NCBI RefSeq assembly: GCF_028863665.1
Contig: NZ_JARBFX010000004.1
Span: forward strand, 372,001 to 436,000
Source: Aquabacter sediminis
GTDB lineage: Bacteria > Pseudomonadota > Alphaproteobacteria > Rhizobiales > Xanthobacteraceae
Length of the DNA: 64,000 nt
Direction: 5' to 3'
Each line of letters opens with the position of its first letter. Within the stretch, counting starts at the first letter, position 1. A program made the position numbers and the translations under genes. The notes beneath the pieces were generated by a model. The model saw only the letters and a program-made list of their open reading frames with translations. It ran no database searches and was not told where the DNA came from. Of this stretch, positions 48,979 to 61,051 are shown in pieces.

Positions 48979-51900
48979 TCACGCGGGATGCGCAGCGCCG
49001 CCCTTGGCGGGTTCCGGCCCGCCTTCACCCGGCCGCGTGGGCTTCTTCTTCAGCACCTTCTCCTCGAACTTCTGGAGCACGGTGAAGAAGGAGGGCACGA
49101 ACAGCACCGCCAGGCAGGTGGAGGCCAGCATGCCCGAGACCACCGCGATGCCGATGGACTTGCGGGAATTGGCGCCGGCGCCGGTGGCGAAGACCAGCGG
49201 CAGCACGCCCAGGATGAAGGCGAAGGAGGTCATGAGGATGGGGCGGAAACGCAGCCGTGCCGCCTCCACCGCCGCATCCATGATCTCCATCCCTTCCAGG
49301 CGTTTGTCGCGGGCATATTCCACGATCAGGATCGCGTTCTTGGAGGCGAGCGCGATCAGCAGCACCAGGCCGATCTGGGTGTAGAGGTTGTTGGCAATGC
49401 CAAGCCCCACCAGCGCGGACACCGTGCCGAGCAGCGCCAGCGGCACCGCCAGGATGACCGAGAGCGGCTGGATCCAGCTTTCATACTGGCCCGCCAGCAC
49501 CATGTAGACCAGCACGATCGCCATGGCGAAGACGTAGTACATCTGGTTGCCGACCTGCTTCTCCTGGTACGACATGGCCGTCCATTCGAAGCCCATGCCC
49601 GGGGGCAAGGTGGCCTTGGCGATCTGCTCCATCAGGTCCATCGCCTGGCCGGAGGAATAGCCCGGCGAGTTGACGCCCACGATGGTGGCGGTGGGATAGA
49701 GGTTGTAGAGCGAGATCAGCGGCGCGCCCGGCATCACGCGGATGTCGATGAGGGTGCCCAGCGGCACCATCGTCCCGTTGCCCGCCTTGACCTTCAGGTT
49801 GTTCAGGTCCTCGGGGTGAATGCGGGCCTTGCTGTCGGCCTGGGCATAGACCTGGAAGACGTTGCCGAACTTGTTGATCTGGGTGACGTAGCTGGAGCCC
49901 ACATAGGTGGAGACGGCCGAGAACACCTGGTTCACGCCGATGCCCAGCGTCTCGGCCTTGATGCGGTTGACCTCCACCTGCAATTGCGGCGCGCCCACCC
50001 GGAACGAGGTGGACAGGTGGGAGAGGCCGGACTGCGACTCGCCCTTCTCGATGATGGCGTTGGCCACCTTGGAGAGCAGCACGTAGTCGAAATTGCCGTC
50101 GCGGATCTGCGGCTGCATGGTGAAGCCGGAGGCGTTGCCGATGCCCTGGATGGCCGGGGGCACCAGCACCAGCACCGAGGCCGACTGCACCTGCTCGAAG
50201 TCCTTGTTGAAGCGCATATAGAGGGAGCGCAGGTCCTCGCCCTTGTTCTTCTCGCGCACGCTCCAGTCGGTGAAGGTGACATAGAGCACGCCGGCATTGG
50301 ACAAGGTGGCGTTGTTGTCGAGGGCCGAGATGCCGGTGATGCCGAGCACTGTGGCCACCCCGGGCACCTTCTGGGCGATGGCGGAGACCTGGTTCACCAC
50401 CTCCTGGGTGCGCTCCATGGAGGAGCCTTCCGGCAGCTGCACCGCCAGCACCACATAGCCCTGGTCCTCGATGGGCAGGAACGAGGTGGGCACGCGGCTG
50501 ATGCCGTAGATGGCGATGGCGATGAGGGTGAGCGCGAACACCACCATCAGCTTGGAATGGTGCACCATGCGGCTGATGAGGCCGGTATACCAGTGCTCGC
50601 ACTTGTCATAGACCGCGTTGAAGCCGCGGAAGAAGAAATTGCGCTTCTCCGGCGGGGTGGGCGGGCGCAGCCAAAGGGCGCACTGGGTGGGCTTCAAGGT
50701 GGCGGCGTTGATGGCCGAGATGACCGCGGTGGCGGCGATGACCAGCGCGAACTGCTTGAACATCTCGCCCGACAGGCCGGGAATGAAGGAGGCGGGCAGG
50801 AACACCGACATCAGCACCAGCGTGATGCCGATGACCGGGCCGAACAGCTCGTCCATGGCCTTTTCCGCCGCCGGGCGGCCCTCCATACCCTCCTCGATGT
50901 GTCGCGCCACCCCCTCCACGATCACGATGGCGTCGTCCACCACGATGCCGATGGCGAGGATGAGGGCGAACAGCGTGGTCAGGTTCACCGTGAAGCCCAG
51001 CGCCGCCATGGCGGCAAAGGCGCCGATGATGGTCACCGGCACGGTGGTGGCGGGCACCAAAGTGGCGCGCCAGTCCTGGAGGAAGAGGATGATCACCACC
51101 AGCACCAGGATGCCGGCCTCGTACAGGGTCTTGTAGACCTCGTCGATGGAGGCGGAGACGAACTTGGTGGTGTTGAAGGGGATCTCGTAGGCGACGCCCT
51201 CGGGGAAGGAGGTCTTCAATTCCTCCATCTTGGCTTCCACCGCCGCCGCCACGTCGAGCGCGTTGGCCTCGGGCAGCTGGAAGATGGCGATGCCGGTGGC
51301 GGGCTTGTTGTCCAGGGTGAAGGTCTTGGAATAGGACTGCGCGCCCAGTTCCACCCGGCCGATGTCGCGGATGCGGACGATGCGGCCGCCGTCCTGGTTG
51401 TCCACCTTGACGATGATGTTCTCATAATCGGGCACGTCGTTGAGGCGGCCCTGGATGTTCACCGTATATTGGAAACTGGCCTGGCCGCCCGCCGGTGGCG
51501 CGCCCACCTGGCCGGCGGTCACCTCCTGGCTCTGTCCCTTCACCGCCTGGGTGACGTCGGAGGGGGTGACGCCGACCGCCTGCATCTTGTCCGGATCGAG
51601 CCAGATGCGCATCGCATAGTCGCCGACGCCGAAGATGAAGACGTTGCCGACGCCCGGCAGGCGGGCGAGCTCGTTCTGCACATAGATGGCGGCATAGTTG
51701 GACAGGAACAGGCCGTCATAGCGCCCGTCCGGCGAGGTCAGCGACACGAATTCCAGGATCGACGTGCCCTTCTGGAGCACGGTCACGCCCTGGGTCTGCA
51801 CCGATGTGGGCAGCGAGGCCATGGCGATGGAGACGCGGTTCTGCACCAGCACCTGCGCCATGTTCGGGTCGGTGCCGATGGCGAAGGTCACCACCAGCGT

Positions 51901-52167
51901 ATAGGTGCCGTCCGAGGCTGCCCAGGACTGCATGTAGAGCATGCCCTGGACGCCGTTCACCTGCTGCTCGATGGGCAAGGCGACGGTGTCGATGATGGTC
52001 TTGGCGCTGGCGCCCGGATAGGAAGTGGACACCGTGACCGTGGGCGGCACGATGTTGGGATATTGCGCCACGGGAAGGCGCAAGAGGCACACCGCGCCGA
52101 TGAGCACGAAGAGAAGAGCGAGGACGTTGGCCAGAACCGGTCGCTCGATGAAAAAGCGCGAGATCAT
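48979..52167 (-). CDS. RND multidrug efflux permease (HAE1/AcrB type)
   Basis: Inner-membrane proton/drug antiporter of 1062 residues with 12 helices and two large periplasmic loops. Recognisable pieces are the start FFIERPVLANVLAL, YPNIVPPTVTVSTSYPGASA, the proton-relay segment GIVVDDAIVIVEGVARH in helix 4, and ALASKNAILIVEYARD in the C-terminal half. It is typical of AcrB/MexB/BepE proteins. It works with the adaptor encoded 30 bases upstream; no outer-membrane TolC-type gene is adjacent, so the channel comes from elsewhere. The substrate is unknown. Confidence 0.94.
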   Translation of the reverse strand: MISRFFIERPVLANVLALLFVLIGAVCLLRLPVAQYPNIVPPTVTVSTSYPGASAKTIIDTVALPIEQQVNGVQGMLYMQSWAASDGTYTLVVTFAIGTDPNMAQVLVQNRVSIAMASLPTSVQTQGVTVLQKGTSILEFVSLTSPDGRYDGLFLSNYAAIYVQNELARLPGVGNVFIFGVGDYAMRIWLDPDKMQAVGVTPSDVTQAVKGQSQEVTAGQVGAPPAGGQASFQYTVNIQGRLNDVPDYENIIVKVDNQDGGRIVRIRDIGRVELGAQSYSKTFTLDNKPATGIAIFQLPEANALDVAAAVEAKMEELKTSFPEGVAYEIPFNTTKFVSASIDEVYKTLYEAGILVLVVIILFLQDWRATLVPATTVPVTIIGAFAAMAALGFTVNLTTLFALILAIGIVVDDAIVIVEGVARHIEEGMEGRPAAEKAMDELFGPVIGITLVLMSVFLPASFIPGLSGEMFKQFALVIAATAVISAINAATLKPTQCALWLRPPTPPEKRNFFFRGFNAVYDKCEHWYTGLISRMVHHSKLMVVFALTLIAIAIYGISRVPTSFLPIEDQGYVVLAVQLPEGSSMERTQEVVNQVSAIAQKVPGVATVLGITGISALDNNATLSNAGVLYVTFTDWSVREKNKGEDLRSLYMRFNKDFEQVQSASVLVLVPPAIQGIGNASGFTMQPQIRDGNFDYVLLSKVANAIIEKGESQSGLSHLSTSFRVGAPQLQVEVNRIKAETLGIGVNQVFSAVSTYVGSSYVTQINKFGNVFQVYAQADSKARIHPEDLNNLKVKAGNGTMVPLGTLIDIRVMPGAPLISLYNLYPTATIVGVNSPGYSSGQAMDLMEQIAKATLPPGMGFEWTAMSYQEKQVGNQMYYVFAMAIVLVYMVLAGQYESWIQPLSVILAVPLALLGTVSALVGLGIANNLYTQIGLVLLIALASKNAILIVEYARDKRLEGMEIMDAAVEAARLRFRPILMTSFAFILGVLPLVFATGAGANSRKSIGIAVVSGMLASTCLAVLFVPSFFTVLQKFEEKVLKKKPTRPGEGGPEPAKGGAAHPA

Positions 52168-52197
52168 GTTCGCCGCCTTGGGTTCGAGGAGCCGACG

Positions 52198-53463
52198 TCA
52201 GTTCTTGGGGGCCGGCGCGGGGGTGCCGGGGGTGTTGTCCGCGGGGCTGATGGGTTTCTTCTGCTGCGGCGCCACCATGGTGCCGGTCTCCGGCGTCACG
52301 GTCGCGCCGGGAATGGCGCGCTGGATGCCATTCACGACCACCTTGTCGCCGGCGGACAGGCCCTGGGTGATGGCGCGCAGGCCATTGTCCTGGAGCTGGC
52401 CGAGCTGGACCACCTTCTGCGACACCTTGTTGTCGGAGCCCACCACCAGCACGTAGGAGCCGCTCTGGTTGGCGCCCACCGCGGTGTCTTCGATCACCAC
52501 CATGTCCTCGGGCTTGCCGAGGGGCAGGCGGACGCGGGCGAACAGGCCCGGCAACAGGCTGAAGTTCTTGTTGTCGAAGATGCCGCGCACGGTCAGCGTG
52601 CCGGTATTGGGGTCGACCTGGGGCGCCACATAGTCGAGCTTGCCCTTGTGGGGATAGCCCTGCTCGGTCTGGAGGCCGATCTCCACCGGGATGTCGGCGA
52701 TGTTCTCGGCCACGTGGGCAAGCGTCTTGCCCTGGGCGGCGAGGCCTTCCTTGATGCGCAGCACCTGGGTCTCGGAGAGGGTGAACCACACATAAATCGG
52801 GTTGATTTCGACGATGGTGGCCAGCTTGGTGGGCCCGCTATAGCCCACCAGCGCGCCCACATCCTGCAAGTGCGCGGTGACCACGCCGTCGAACGGGGCC
52901 ATGACCTCGGTATAGCCGAGATTGATCTTGGCGGTGTCCACCTGGGCCTGGGCGTTCTGCACGTTGGCCACCGCCTGGTCGCGCTTGGCGCGGGCCTGGT
53001 CGAGAGTGGCCTGGGAGGCGAAGTCCTGCTTGGCCAGCTGATTCTGCCGGTTGAACTCGGCTTCGGCCTGCACCTGGAGCGCCTGGTTGGCGGCGAGCGT
53101 GGCCTTGGCCGATTCCAGGCTGGCGATATATTGGTCCTGCTCGATGGTGAAGAGGACGGTGCCCTTCTTCACCAGGGCGCCGTCCTTGTACTTGATGCCG
53201 GTCAGGAAGCCCTGGACGCGGGCATTCAGGTCCACCGTATTGATGGAAGCGGTGTTGCCGGTCAGTTCCAGGTAGCGCGTGACCGGCTGGACGGGAGCGG
53301 CGGCCACGGTGACGGTGGGCGGGGGCGGGGCGACATAAGTGTTCTTCTCCTCGCAACCCGCGAGGGCAACCGAGACGAACGCCGTTGCGGCCAAGATGAA
53401 CCCCGGATGACCAGCACGGAGTTCAGACTTGCGCGCACACGTACCGCGGACCAATACCGTCAT
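52198..53463 (-). CDS. RND efflux periplasmic adaptor lipoprotein
   Basis: Membrane-fusion protein of 421 residues (AcrA/MexA family). The N terminus is a lipoprotein signal with the lipobox ALAGC near residue 37. Then come the lipoyl half-motifs, a helical hairpin (about 110-180, KATLAANQALQVQAEAEFNR) and the beta-barrel domain. The C-terminal tail is proline-rich. The ATG at 53463 is preferred over the TTG 6 bases upstream. It is the first gene of the pair with the permease. Confidence 0.92.
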   Translation of the reverse strand: MTVLVRGTCARKSELRAGHPGFILAATAFVSVALAGCEEKNTYVAPPPPTVTVAAAPVQPVTRYLELTGNTASINTVDLNARVQGFLTGIKYKDGALVKKGTVLFTIEQDQYIASLESAKATLAANQALQVQAEAEFNRQNQLAKQDFASQATLDQARAKRDQAVANVQNAQAQVDTAKINLGYTEVMAPFDGVVTAHLQDVGALVGYSGPTKLATIVEINPIYVWFTLSETQVLRIKEGLAAQGKTLAHVAENIADIPVEIGLQTEQGYPHKGKLDYVAPQVDPNTGTLTVRGIFDNKNFSLLPGLFARVRLPLGKPEDMVVIEDTAVGANQSGSYVLVVGSDNKVSQKVVQLGQLQDNGLRAITQGLSAGDKVVVNGIQRAIPGATVTPETGTMVAPQQKKPISPADNTPGTPAPAPKN

Positions 53464-54003
53464 ACCCAACCCCCGATCGAGCGATCGCGCGGATACTAAG
53501 CAGCGACCTGTGGCGTGTCCATGAAAGAGAATGGACGAAAGGCGTTCGCGGACGGGCGTGTTGCCTGCGCCACGGCTTGTGTTTCTGCGGTTTGTCTGCC
53601 GCCCGCCGCGCCTGCGGCCCCTCTGGCGCGACGGGCAAAGCGCAGGCCGCGCACGCCCGCTCTCATTGACAAGCCTCCCCCCCGTTCATAAGTGTCCCCG
53701 CGGTATGGTGGCGACCCCTGCACCATGCCGTCCGCCCGCGTGCGCCCCTTCCGTTGCGGAAGTCGGGCGCGGCAGTGTTTGGGGCTCATGGATGCCGCTT
53801 TTGTGGTGTCCAAGGTTCCGGGCGCGACGAGGGACGCGACGTGGAACGCGCTGTGGTCCGCGACGTGGTCCGCGACGTGGCCCGCGACGTGGCCCGCGAC
53901 GTGGCCCGCGACGTGGCCCGCGACTTGGGACCAGATTTCCGGAGGGCCGGGCCGCCCGTCTGCCCCCTCCGCGCTCCGAGACGGAACGGATAGAGATTTA
54001 ACG
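53464..54003. other. Adaptor-secA intergenic region
   Basis: About 540 bases between divergent genes. It holds the 12-base tandem repeat at 53836-53930 and presumably both promoters. Reading frames that cross the repeat, in either direction, have the composition of shadows and are not called. Confidence 0.5.
53836..53930. repeat. 12-base tandem repeat upstream of secA
   Basis: Eight head-to-tail copies of GCGACGTGGCCC or close variants: the first three and the partial last copy diverge, and the four copies at 53872-53919 are identical. The unit is a multiple of 3 and stays in frame with secA without a stop. It ends 73 bases before the secA ATG. Confidence 0.85.
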
Positions 54004-56784
<2,781 letters not shown>

Positions 56785-56821
56785 GGCAGGGCGCGCCTGC
56801 GGGCGCTGACCTTTAAGGTTG

Positions 56822-56854
56822 AAAAGGGCGCTCCCGCCGGGGGCGCCCTTTTTG
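56822..56854 (+). terminator. secA terminator
   Basis: AAGGGCGCTCCC-GCC-GGGGGCGCCCTT, a 12-base stem with one G-T pair, then TTTTT. It begins 38 bases after the secA stop. Confidence 0.88.
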
Positions 56855-56902
56855 TTTGCGCCGACGGTGAGGCCCCGCACGCACGGCGGGTGAAACTTTC
56901 AC

Positions 56903-56922
56903 ATCGGGTGGGTTAACCCGAT
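56903..56922. promoter_or_regulatory. Inverted repeat in the putA promoter region
   Basis: ATCGGGT and ACCCGAT flank GGGTTA. It is 55 bases before the putA start and close to a GTTGCA element. It may be an operator for PutA itself or another regulator. Confidence 0.4.
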
Positions 56923-56933
56923 TGACAGGAGGG

Positions 56934-56939
56934 GTTGCA
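56934..56939 (+). promoter_or_regulatory. putA: GTTGCA element, candidate PutA operator
   Basis: GTTGCA is the published core sequence bound by the ribbon-helix-helix domain of enterobacterial PutA. One copy occurs 38 bases before this putA start. A six-base match is weak alone. Confidence 0.35.
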
Positions 56940-56976
56940 CCTTGTTCTGTGCCGGGCACATACCCGGAGCCCCGTC

Positions 56977-59900
56977 ATGGTCACCACCACCCTCGGCATC
57001 AAGGTTGACGACACCCTCAGGGAGCGGCTGCGCCTCGCCGCCGAGCGCCATGGGCGCACGCCCCATTGGATGCTGAAGCAGGCCCTCGTCACCTTGCTGG
57101 ACCGGCTGGAGGCGGAAGGCGGGACCACCGACCTCTCCGGCGCGGATGCGACCCTGGCGGAGGCGCTTGCGGGCTCCGGCGGGGAGAATCCGTTCCTCGA
57201 CTTCGCCCGGGGCGTGAAGGCGGAAGGCCATCTGCGCAGCCGCATCACCGCCGCCTATCGCCTGCCGGAAGACGAGTGCGTGCCCCGCCTCGTCGCCGAG
57301 GCCAGCCTGCCCGACGCGCTCGCCGACGAGGTGGCCGCCACCGCCCGCACCCTGGTCACTGCCCTGCGCGAGAAGGCGGGACGGGGCGCGGTGGAGGCGC
57401 TGATCCGGGAATATGACCTCTCCAGCCAGGAGGGCGTCGCCCTCATGTGCCTCGCCGAGGCGCTGCTGCGCATCCCCGACCGCCCCACCCGCGATGCCCT
57501 GATCCGCGACAAGATCGGCCGGGGCGACTGGCTCTCCCATCTCGGCCACAGCCGATCCCTGTTCGTGAACGCGGCCACCTGGGGGCTGCTGGTCACCGGC
57601 AAGCTCACCGCCACGGCGAGCGAAAGCGGCCTGTCCTCGGCGCTCACCCGCCTTGTGGGCAAGGGGGGCGAGCCGCTGATCCGGGCCGGCGTGGATCTCG
57701 CCATGCGCATGATGGGCGAGCAGTTCGTCTCCGGCCAGACCATCACGGAGGCCCTCGCCAACGCCCGCAAGATGGAGGCCAAGGGCTTCCGCTATTCCTA
57801 TGACATGCTGGGCGAGGCGGCCATGACGGCGGCCGATGCGGACCGCTATTTCGCCAGCTACGAGCAGGCGGTGCATGCCATCGGCAAGGCCTCGGGCAAG
57901 CGCGGCATCTATGAGGGGCCGGGCATCTCCATCAAGCTGTCGGCCCTCCATCCGCGCTATTCCCGCGCCCAGCGCGAGCGCGTCCTGGCCGAGCTCCTGC
58001 CCCGCGTGCGCGCTTTGGTGCATCTGGCGCGGTCCTATGACATCGGGCTGAACATCGATGCGGAGGAGGCGGACCGGCTGGACCTCTCCCTCGACATCCT
58101 CGAGCAGCTCGCCTTCGACCCGGAGCTCGCCGGCTGGAACGGCATCGGCTTCGTGGTGCAGGCCTATCAGAAGCGGGCGCCTTTCGTGCTCGACTTCGTC
58201 ATTGATCTGGCCCGTCGCAGCGGCCGGCGCATGATGGTGCGCCTGGTGAAGGGCGCCTATTGGGATGCCGAGATCAAGCGCGCCCAGGTGGATGGGCTGG
58301 AAGGCTTCCCGGTCTATACCCGCAAGGTCTATACGGACGTTTCCTATCTGGCCTGCGCCCGCAAGCTCTTGGCCGCGCCCGACGCGGTGTTCCCGCAATT
58401 TGCCACCCACAATGCACAGACGCTCTCCGCCATCCTGGCCATGGGCGGCGGCAATTATTATCCCGGCCAGTATGAGTTCCAGTGCCTCCACGGCATGGGC
58501 GAGCCGCTCTATGAAGAGGTGGTGGGCGCAGACAAGCTGAACCGGCCCTGCCGCATCTATGCCCCCGTGGGCACCCACGAGACCCTGCTCGCCTATCTGG
58601 TCCGGCGCCTGCTGGAGAATGGGGCCAACACCTCCTTCGTTCACCGCATCGCGGATGCCACCATTCCCATCGAGGCGCTGATCGCCGATCCGGTGGCGGA
58701 AGCCGCCGCCATCCGCCCCCAGGGCGCGCCCCATCCACGCATCGCCCTGCCGCGCCGGCTTTTCCCCGACGGCCGGGTGAATTCGGCGGGGCTGGACCTG
58801 TCCAACGAGCAGCAATTGGCGGCGCTGGGCAGCGCTCTTCTGGCGGGCGCCCATGAGGCCCATCTGGCCGAGCCGCTGCTGGCCGACGGCGCGGTGGAAG
58901 GGGAGGGGCGCCCCGTGCGCAATCCCGCAGACCTCCGGGACGAGGTGGGCCGGGTGGTGGAGGCCGATCCCGCGCTCGCCGCCCGCGCGGTGGAAGAGAG
59001 CGCGCGCCTCGGCGCCGTGTGGCCCGCAACCCCGCCGCATGAGCGGGCACGGTGCCTGCGCCGCGCGGCGGATCTCCTGGAAGAGCGCATGCCGAGCCTG
59101 CTGGGCCTCATCGTGCGGGAGGCCGGCAAGTCCCTGCCCAATGCGGTGGGCGAGGTGCGCGAGGCGGTGGATTTCCTGCGCTATTATGCCGGGCAGGCGG
59201 AGAGCTTCGACAATGACACCCACCGGCCCCTGGGACCGGTTGTGTGCATCAGCCCCTGGAACTTCCCGCTCGCCATCTTCACCGGCCAGGTGGCCGCGGC
59301 GCTCGCGGCCGGCAATACGGTGATCGCCAAGCCGGCGGAGGAGACACCCCTCATTGCCGCCGCCATGGTGGGCATGCTGCGGGAGGCCGGGGTGCCGGCG
59401 GGCGCGCTCATCCTCCTGCCCGGCGATGGCGCGGTGGGCGCGGCGCTGGTGGCCGATCCCGGCGTGCGGGGCGTCATGTTCACCGGCTCCACGGAAGTCG
59501 CCCGCCTCATCCGCGCGACGCTGGCGCAGCGGCTGGGTCCCGATGGCCGGCCCATCCCCCTCATCGCCGAGACCGGCGGGCAGAATGCGCTGGTGGTGGA
59601 TTCCTCCGCATTGGCGGAGCAGGTGGTGGCGGATGTGCTCGCCTCCGCCTTTGATTCCGCCGGCCAGCGCTGCTCGGCGCTGCGCGTGCTGTGCCTCCAG
59701 GAGGAGATCGCCGACCGCACGCTGGCCATGCTGCGCGGCGCGCTCAAGGAATTGCGCATCGGCAATCCCGCCCGGCTCGCCACCGATGTGGGGCCGGTCA
59801 TCACCGCCGGCGCGCGGGAGGGCATTCTCGCCCATGTGGCGGCCATGCGGGAGAAGGGCTTTCCCATCGAGGAGGCGCCCCTGCCGGAAGAATGCCGGCA

Positions 59901-60846
59901 CGGCACCTTCGTGGCGCCGACCCTGATCGAGATCGATGCCATCGGCGCGCTCACCCGCGAGGTGTTCGGCCCCGTCCTCCATGTGGTGCGCTATGCGCGC
60001 GAGGACCGGGACGCGCTGCTTCAGGCCATCGCCGCCACCGGCTATGGGCTCACCTTCGGCCTCCACACCCGCATCGACGAGACCATCGCCGAGGTGACGG
60101 CGAAGGCCAGCGCCGGCAATCTCTATGTGAACCGCAACCTCATCGGCGCCGTGGTGGGCGTGCAGCCCTTCGGCGGGCACGGCCTGTCCGGCACCGGCCC
60201 CAAGGCGGGCGGGCCGCTTTATGTGAACCGGTTGCTGGCGGTGCGTCCGCCTTATGCGCCGTCCGAAGGCAACGCCCCGGCGCCGGATACCGCCGCCCTG
60301 GCCTGGGGGGCGCATCTTACCGCCAAGGGCGTGCCCGAGGCGGTGGTTGCCCGCTGCGCGCGGCTGGCGGAACGGGCCTTGCCCGGCCGCGTGCAGGACT
60401 TGGCCGGGCCGGTGGGCGAATCCAACCTGTATGCGTTGAAGGCCCGCGGCACGGTTCTGTGCCATCCGGCGACCTCTCTCGGCCTTGTGCTCCAGGTGGG
60501 GGCGGCGCTGGCGGCGGGGAATCGGGTGCTGCTGGATGCCCCGACCTCCCTCGATGGCCTGCTGGAGGGCCTGCCCCCCGCCGTCGCCGCCCGGCTCACC
60601 CGGGTGCGCGGTCTGCCGGAGGGGCGGCTCGATGCCGTGCTGTTCGAGGGTGACAGCGATACGCTTCTCGCGCTCGACCGCCAATTGGCCGAAAGGGATG
60701 GGCCGCTGGTGGCGGTGCATGGCCTCTCCGCCTCCGAACTGGGGGAGGGGGTCGACTATCCCCTGGAATGGCTGCTGGAGGAGCGCTCCATCAGCACCAA
60801 CACGGCGGCGGCGGGCGGCAATGCCTCGCTGATGACCATCGGCTGA
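56977..60846 (+). CDS. putA: Trifunctional proline utilisation protein PutA
   Basis: Protein of 1289 residues that oxidises proline to glutamate and represses its own gene. The N-terminal ~45 residues (TTTLGIKVDDTLRERLRLAA) are a ribbon-helix-helix DNA-binding domain. The FAD proline dehydrogenase barrel covers about 190-560, with GISIKLSALHPRY near 315 and MVRLVKGAYWDAEIKRAQ near 420. The P5C dehydrogenase domain (about 600-1080) has ETGGQNALVVDSSAL and the catalytic Cys899 in SAGQRCSALR. A C-terminal ALDH-like domain of about 170 residues follows. The ATG at 56977 gives the RHH start. A terminator follows. Confidence 0.96.
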   Translation: MVTTTLGIKVDDTLRERLRLAAERHGRTPHWMLKQALVTLLDRLEAEGGTTDLSGADATLAEALAGSGGENPFLDFARGVKAEGHLRSRITAAYRLPEDECVPRLVAEASLPDALADEVAATARTLVTALREKAGRGAVEALIREYDLSSQEGVALMCLAEALLRIPDRPTRDALIRDKIGRGDWLSHLGHSRSLFVNAATWGLLVTGKLTATASESGLSSALTRLVGKGGEPLIRAGVDLAMRMMGEQFVSGQTITEALANARKMEAKGFRYSYDMLGEAAMTAADADRYFASYEQAVHAIGKASGKRGIYEGPGISIKLSALHPRYSRAQRERVLAELLPRVRALVHLARSYDIGLNIDAEEADRLDLSLDILEQLAFDPELAGWNGIGFVVQAYQKRAPFVLDFVIDLARRSGRRMMVRLVKGAYWDAEIKRAQVDGLEGFPVYTRKVYTDVSYLACARKLLAAPDAVFPQFATHNAQTLSAILAMGGGNYYPGQYEFQCLHGMGEPLYEEVVGADKLNRPCRIYAPVGTHETLLAYLVRRLLENGANTSFVHRIADATIPIEALIADPVAEAAAIRPQGAPHPRIALPRRLFPDGRVNSAGLDLSNEQQLAALGSALLAGAHEAHLAEPLLADGAVEGEGRPVRNPADLRDEVGRVVEADPALAARAVEESARLGAVWPATPPHERARCLRRAADLLEERMPSLLGLIVREAGKSLPNAVGEVREAVDFLRYYAGQAESFDNDTHRPLGPVVCISPWNFPLAIFTGQVAAALAAGNTVIAKPAEETPLIAAAMVGMLREAGVPAGALILLPGDGAVGAALVADPGVRGVMFTGSTEVARLIRATLAQRLGPDGRPIPLIAETGGQNALVVDSSALAEQVVADVLASAFDSAGQRCSALRVLCLQEEIADRTLAMLRGALKELRIGNPARLATDVGPVITAGAREGILAHVAAMREKGFPIEEAPLPEECRHGTFVAPTLIEIDAIGALTREVFGPVLHVVRYAREDRDALLQAIAATGYGLTFGLHTRIDETIAEVTAKASAGNLYVNRNLIGAVVGVQPFGGHGLSGTGPKAGGPLYVNRLLAVRPPYAPSEGNAPAPDTAALAWGAHLTAKGVPEAVVARCARLAERALPGRVQDLAGPVGESNLYALKARGTVLCHPATSLGLVLQVGAALAAGNRVLLDAPTSLDGLLEGLPPAVAARLTRVRGLPEGRLDAVLFEGDSDTLLALDRQLAERDGPLVAVHGLSASELGEGVDYPLEWLLEERSISTNTAAAGGNASLMTIG

Positions 60847-60871
60847 GACGCGCGCCGTCTTGCAAGGCTTG

Positions 60872-60904
60872 AAGCCCTCTCCCGGCCCGGGAGAGGGCTT
60901 TTTT
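60872..60904 (+). terminator. putA terminator
   Basis: AAGCCCTCTCCCG-GCC-CGGGAGAGGGCTT, a perfect 13-base stem, with a run of six T residues, 26 bases after the stop. Confidence 0.9.
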
Positions 60905-61004
60905 GTTGCCGAAGGTTTTCCTGTGTGACTCCCGAGGGATGGTGCGGCCGTTCGGGCCGCTGGGAGAGGCGGCAGCGGGGAGTCGCGCAAATTCCCCTTG
61001 CGTA

Positions 61005-61034
61005 TTTCTGATGAATTTCGATATTCATCAGAAA
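61005..61034. promoter_or_regulatory. TetR operator 1
   Basis: Perfect 12-base arms TTTCTGATGAAT and ATTCATCAGAAA around six bases, 18 bases before the tetR start. It shares the core CTGAYGAA-N8-TTCRTCAG with the site at 61704-61727. Confidence 0.75.
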
Positions 61035-61051
61035 TCAGATTGGAAGGCCCC

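Noticed and set aside
48922-53499. A plus-strand open frame of about 1500 codons opposite the RND efflux genes
   Set aside because: It is His/Gly/Asp-rich and has no recognisable domain. It mirrors the codon structure of the two real genes on the other strand, as expected in GC-rich DNA.
53836-53930. CRISPR-like array
   Set aside because: The units are 12 bases, head to tail, with no spacers; it is a simple tandem repeat and no cas genes are near.
53692-54003. N-terminal extension of SecA through the 12-base repeat
   Set aside because: SecA proteins begin at the conserved [11 protein letters not shown] segment. The extension is low-complexity and has no family support.
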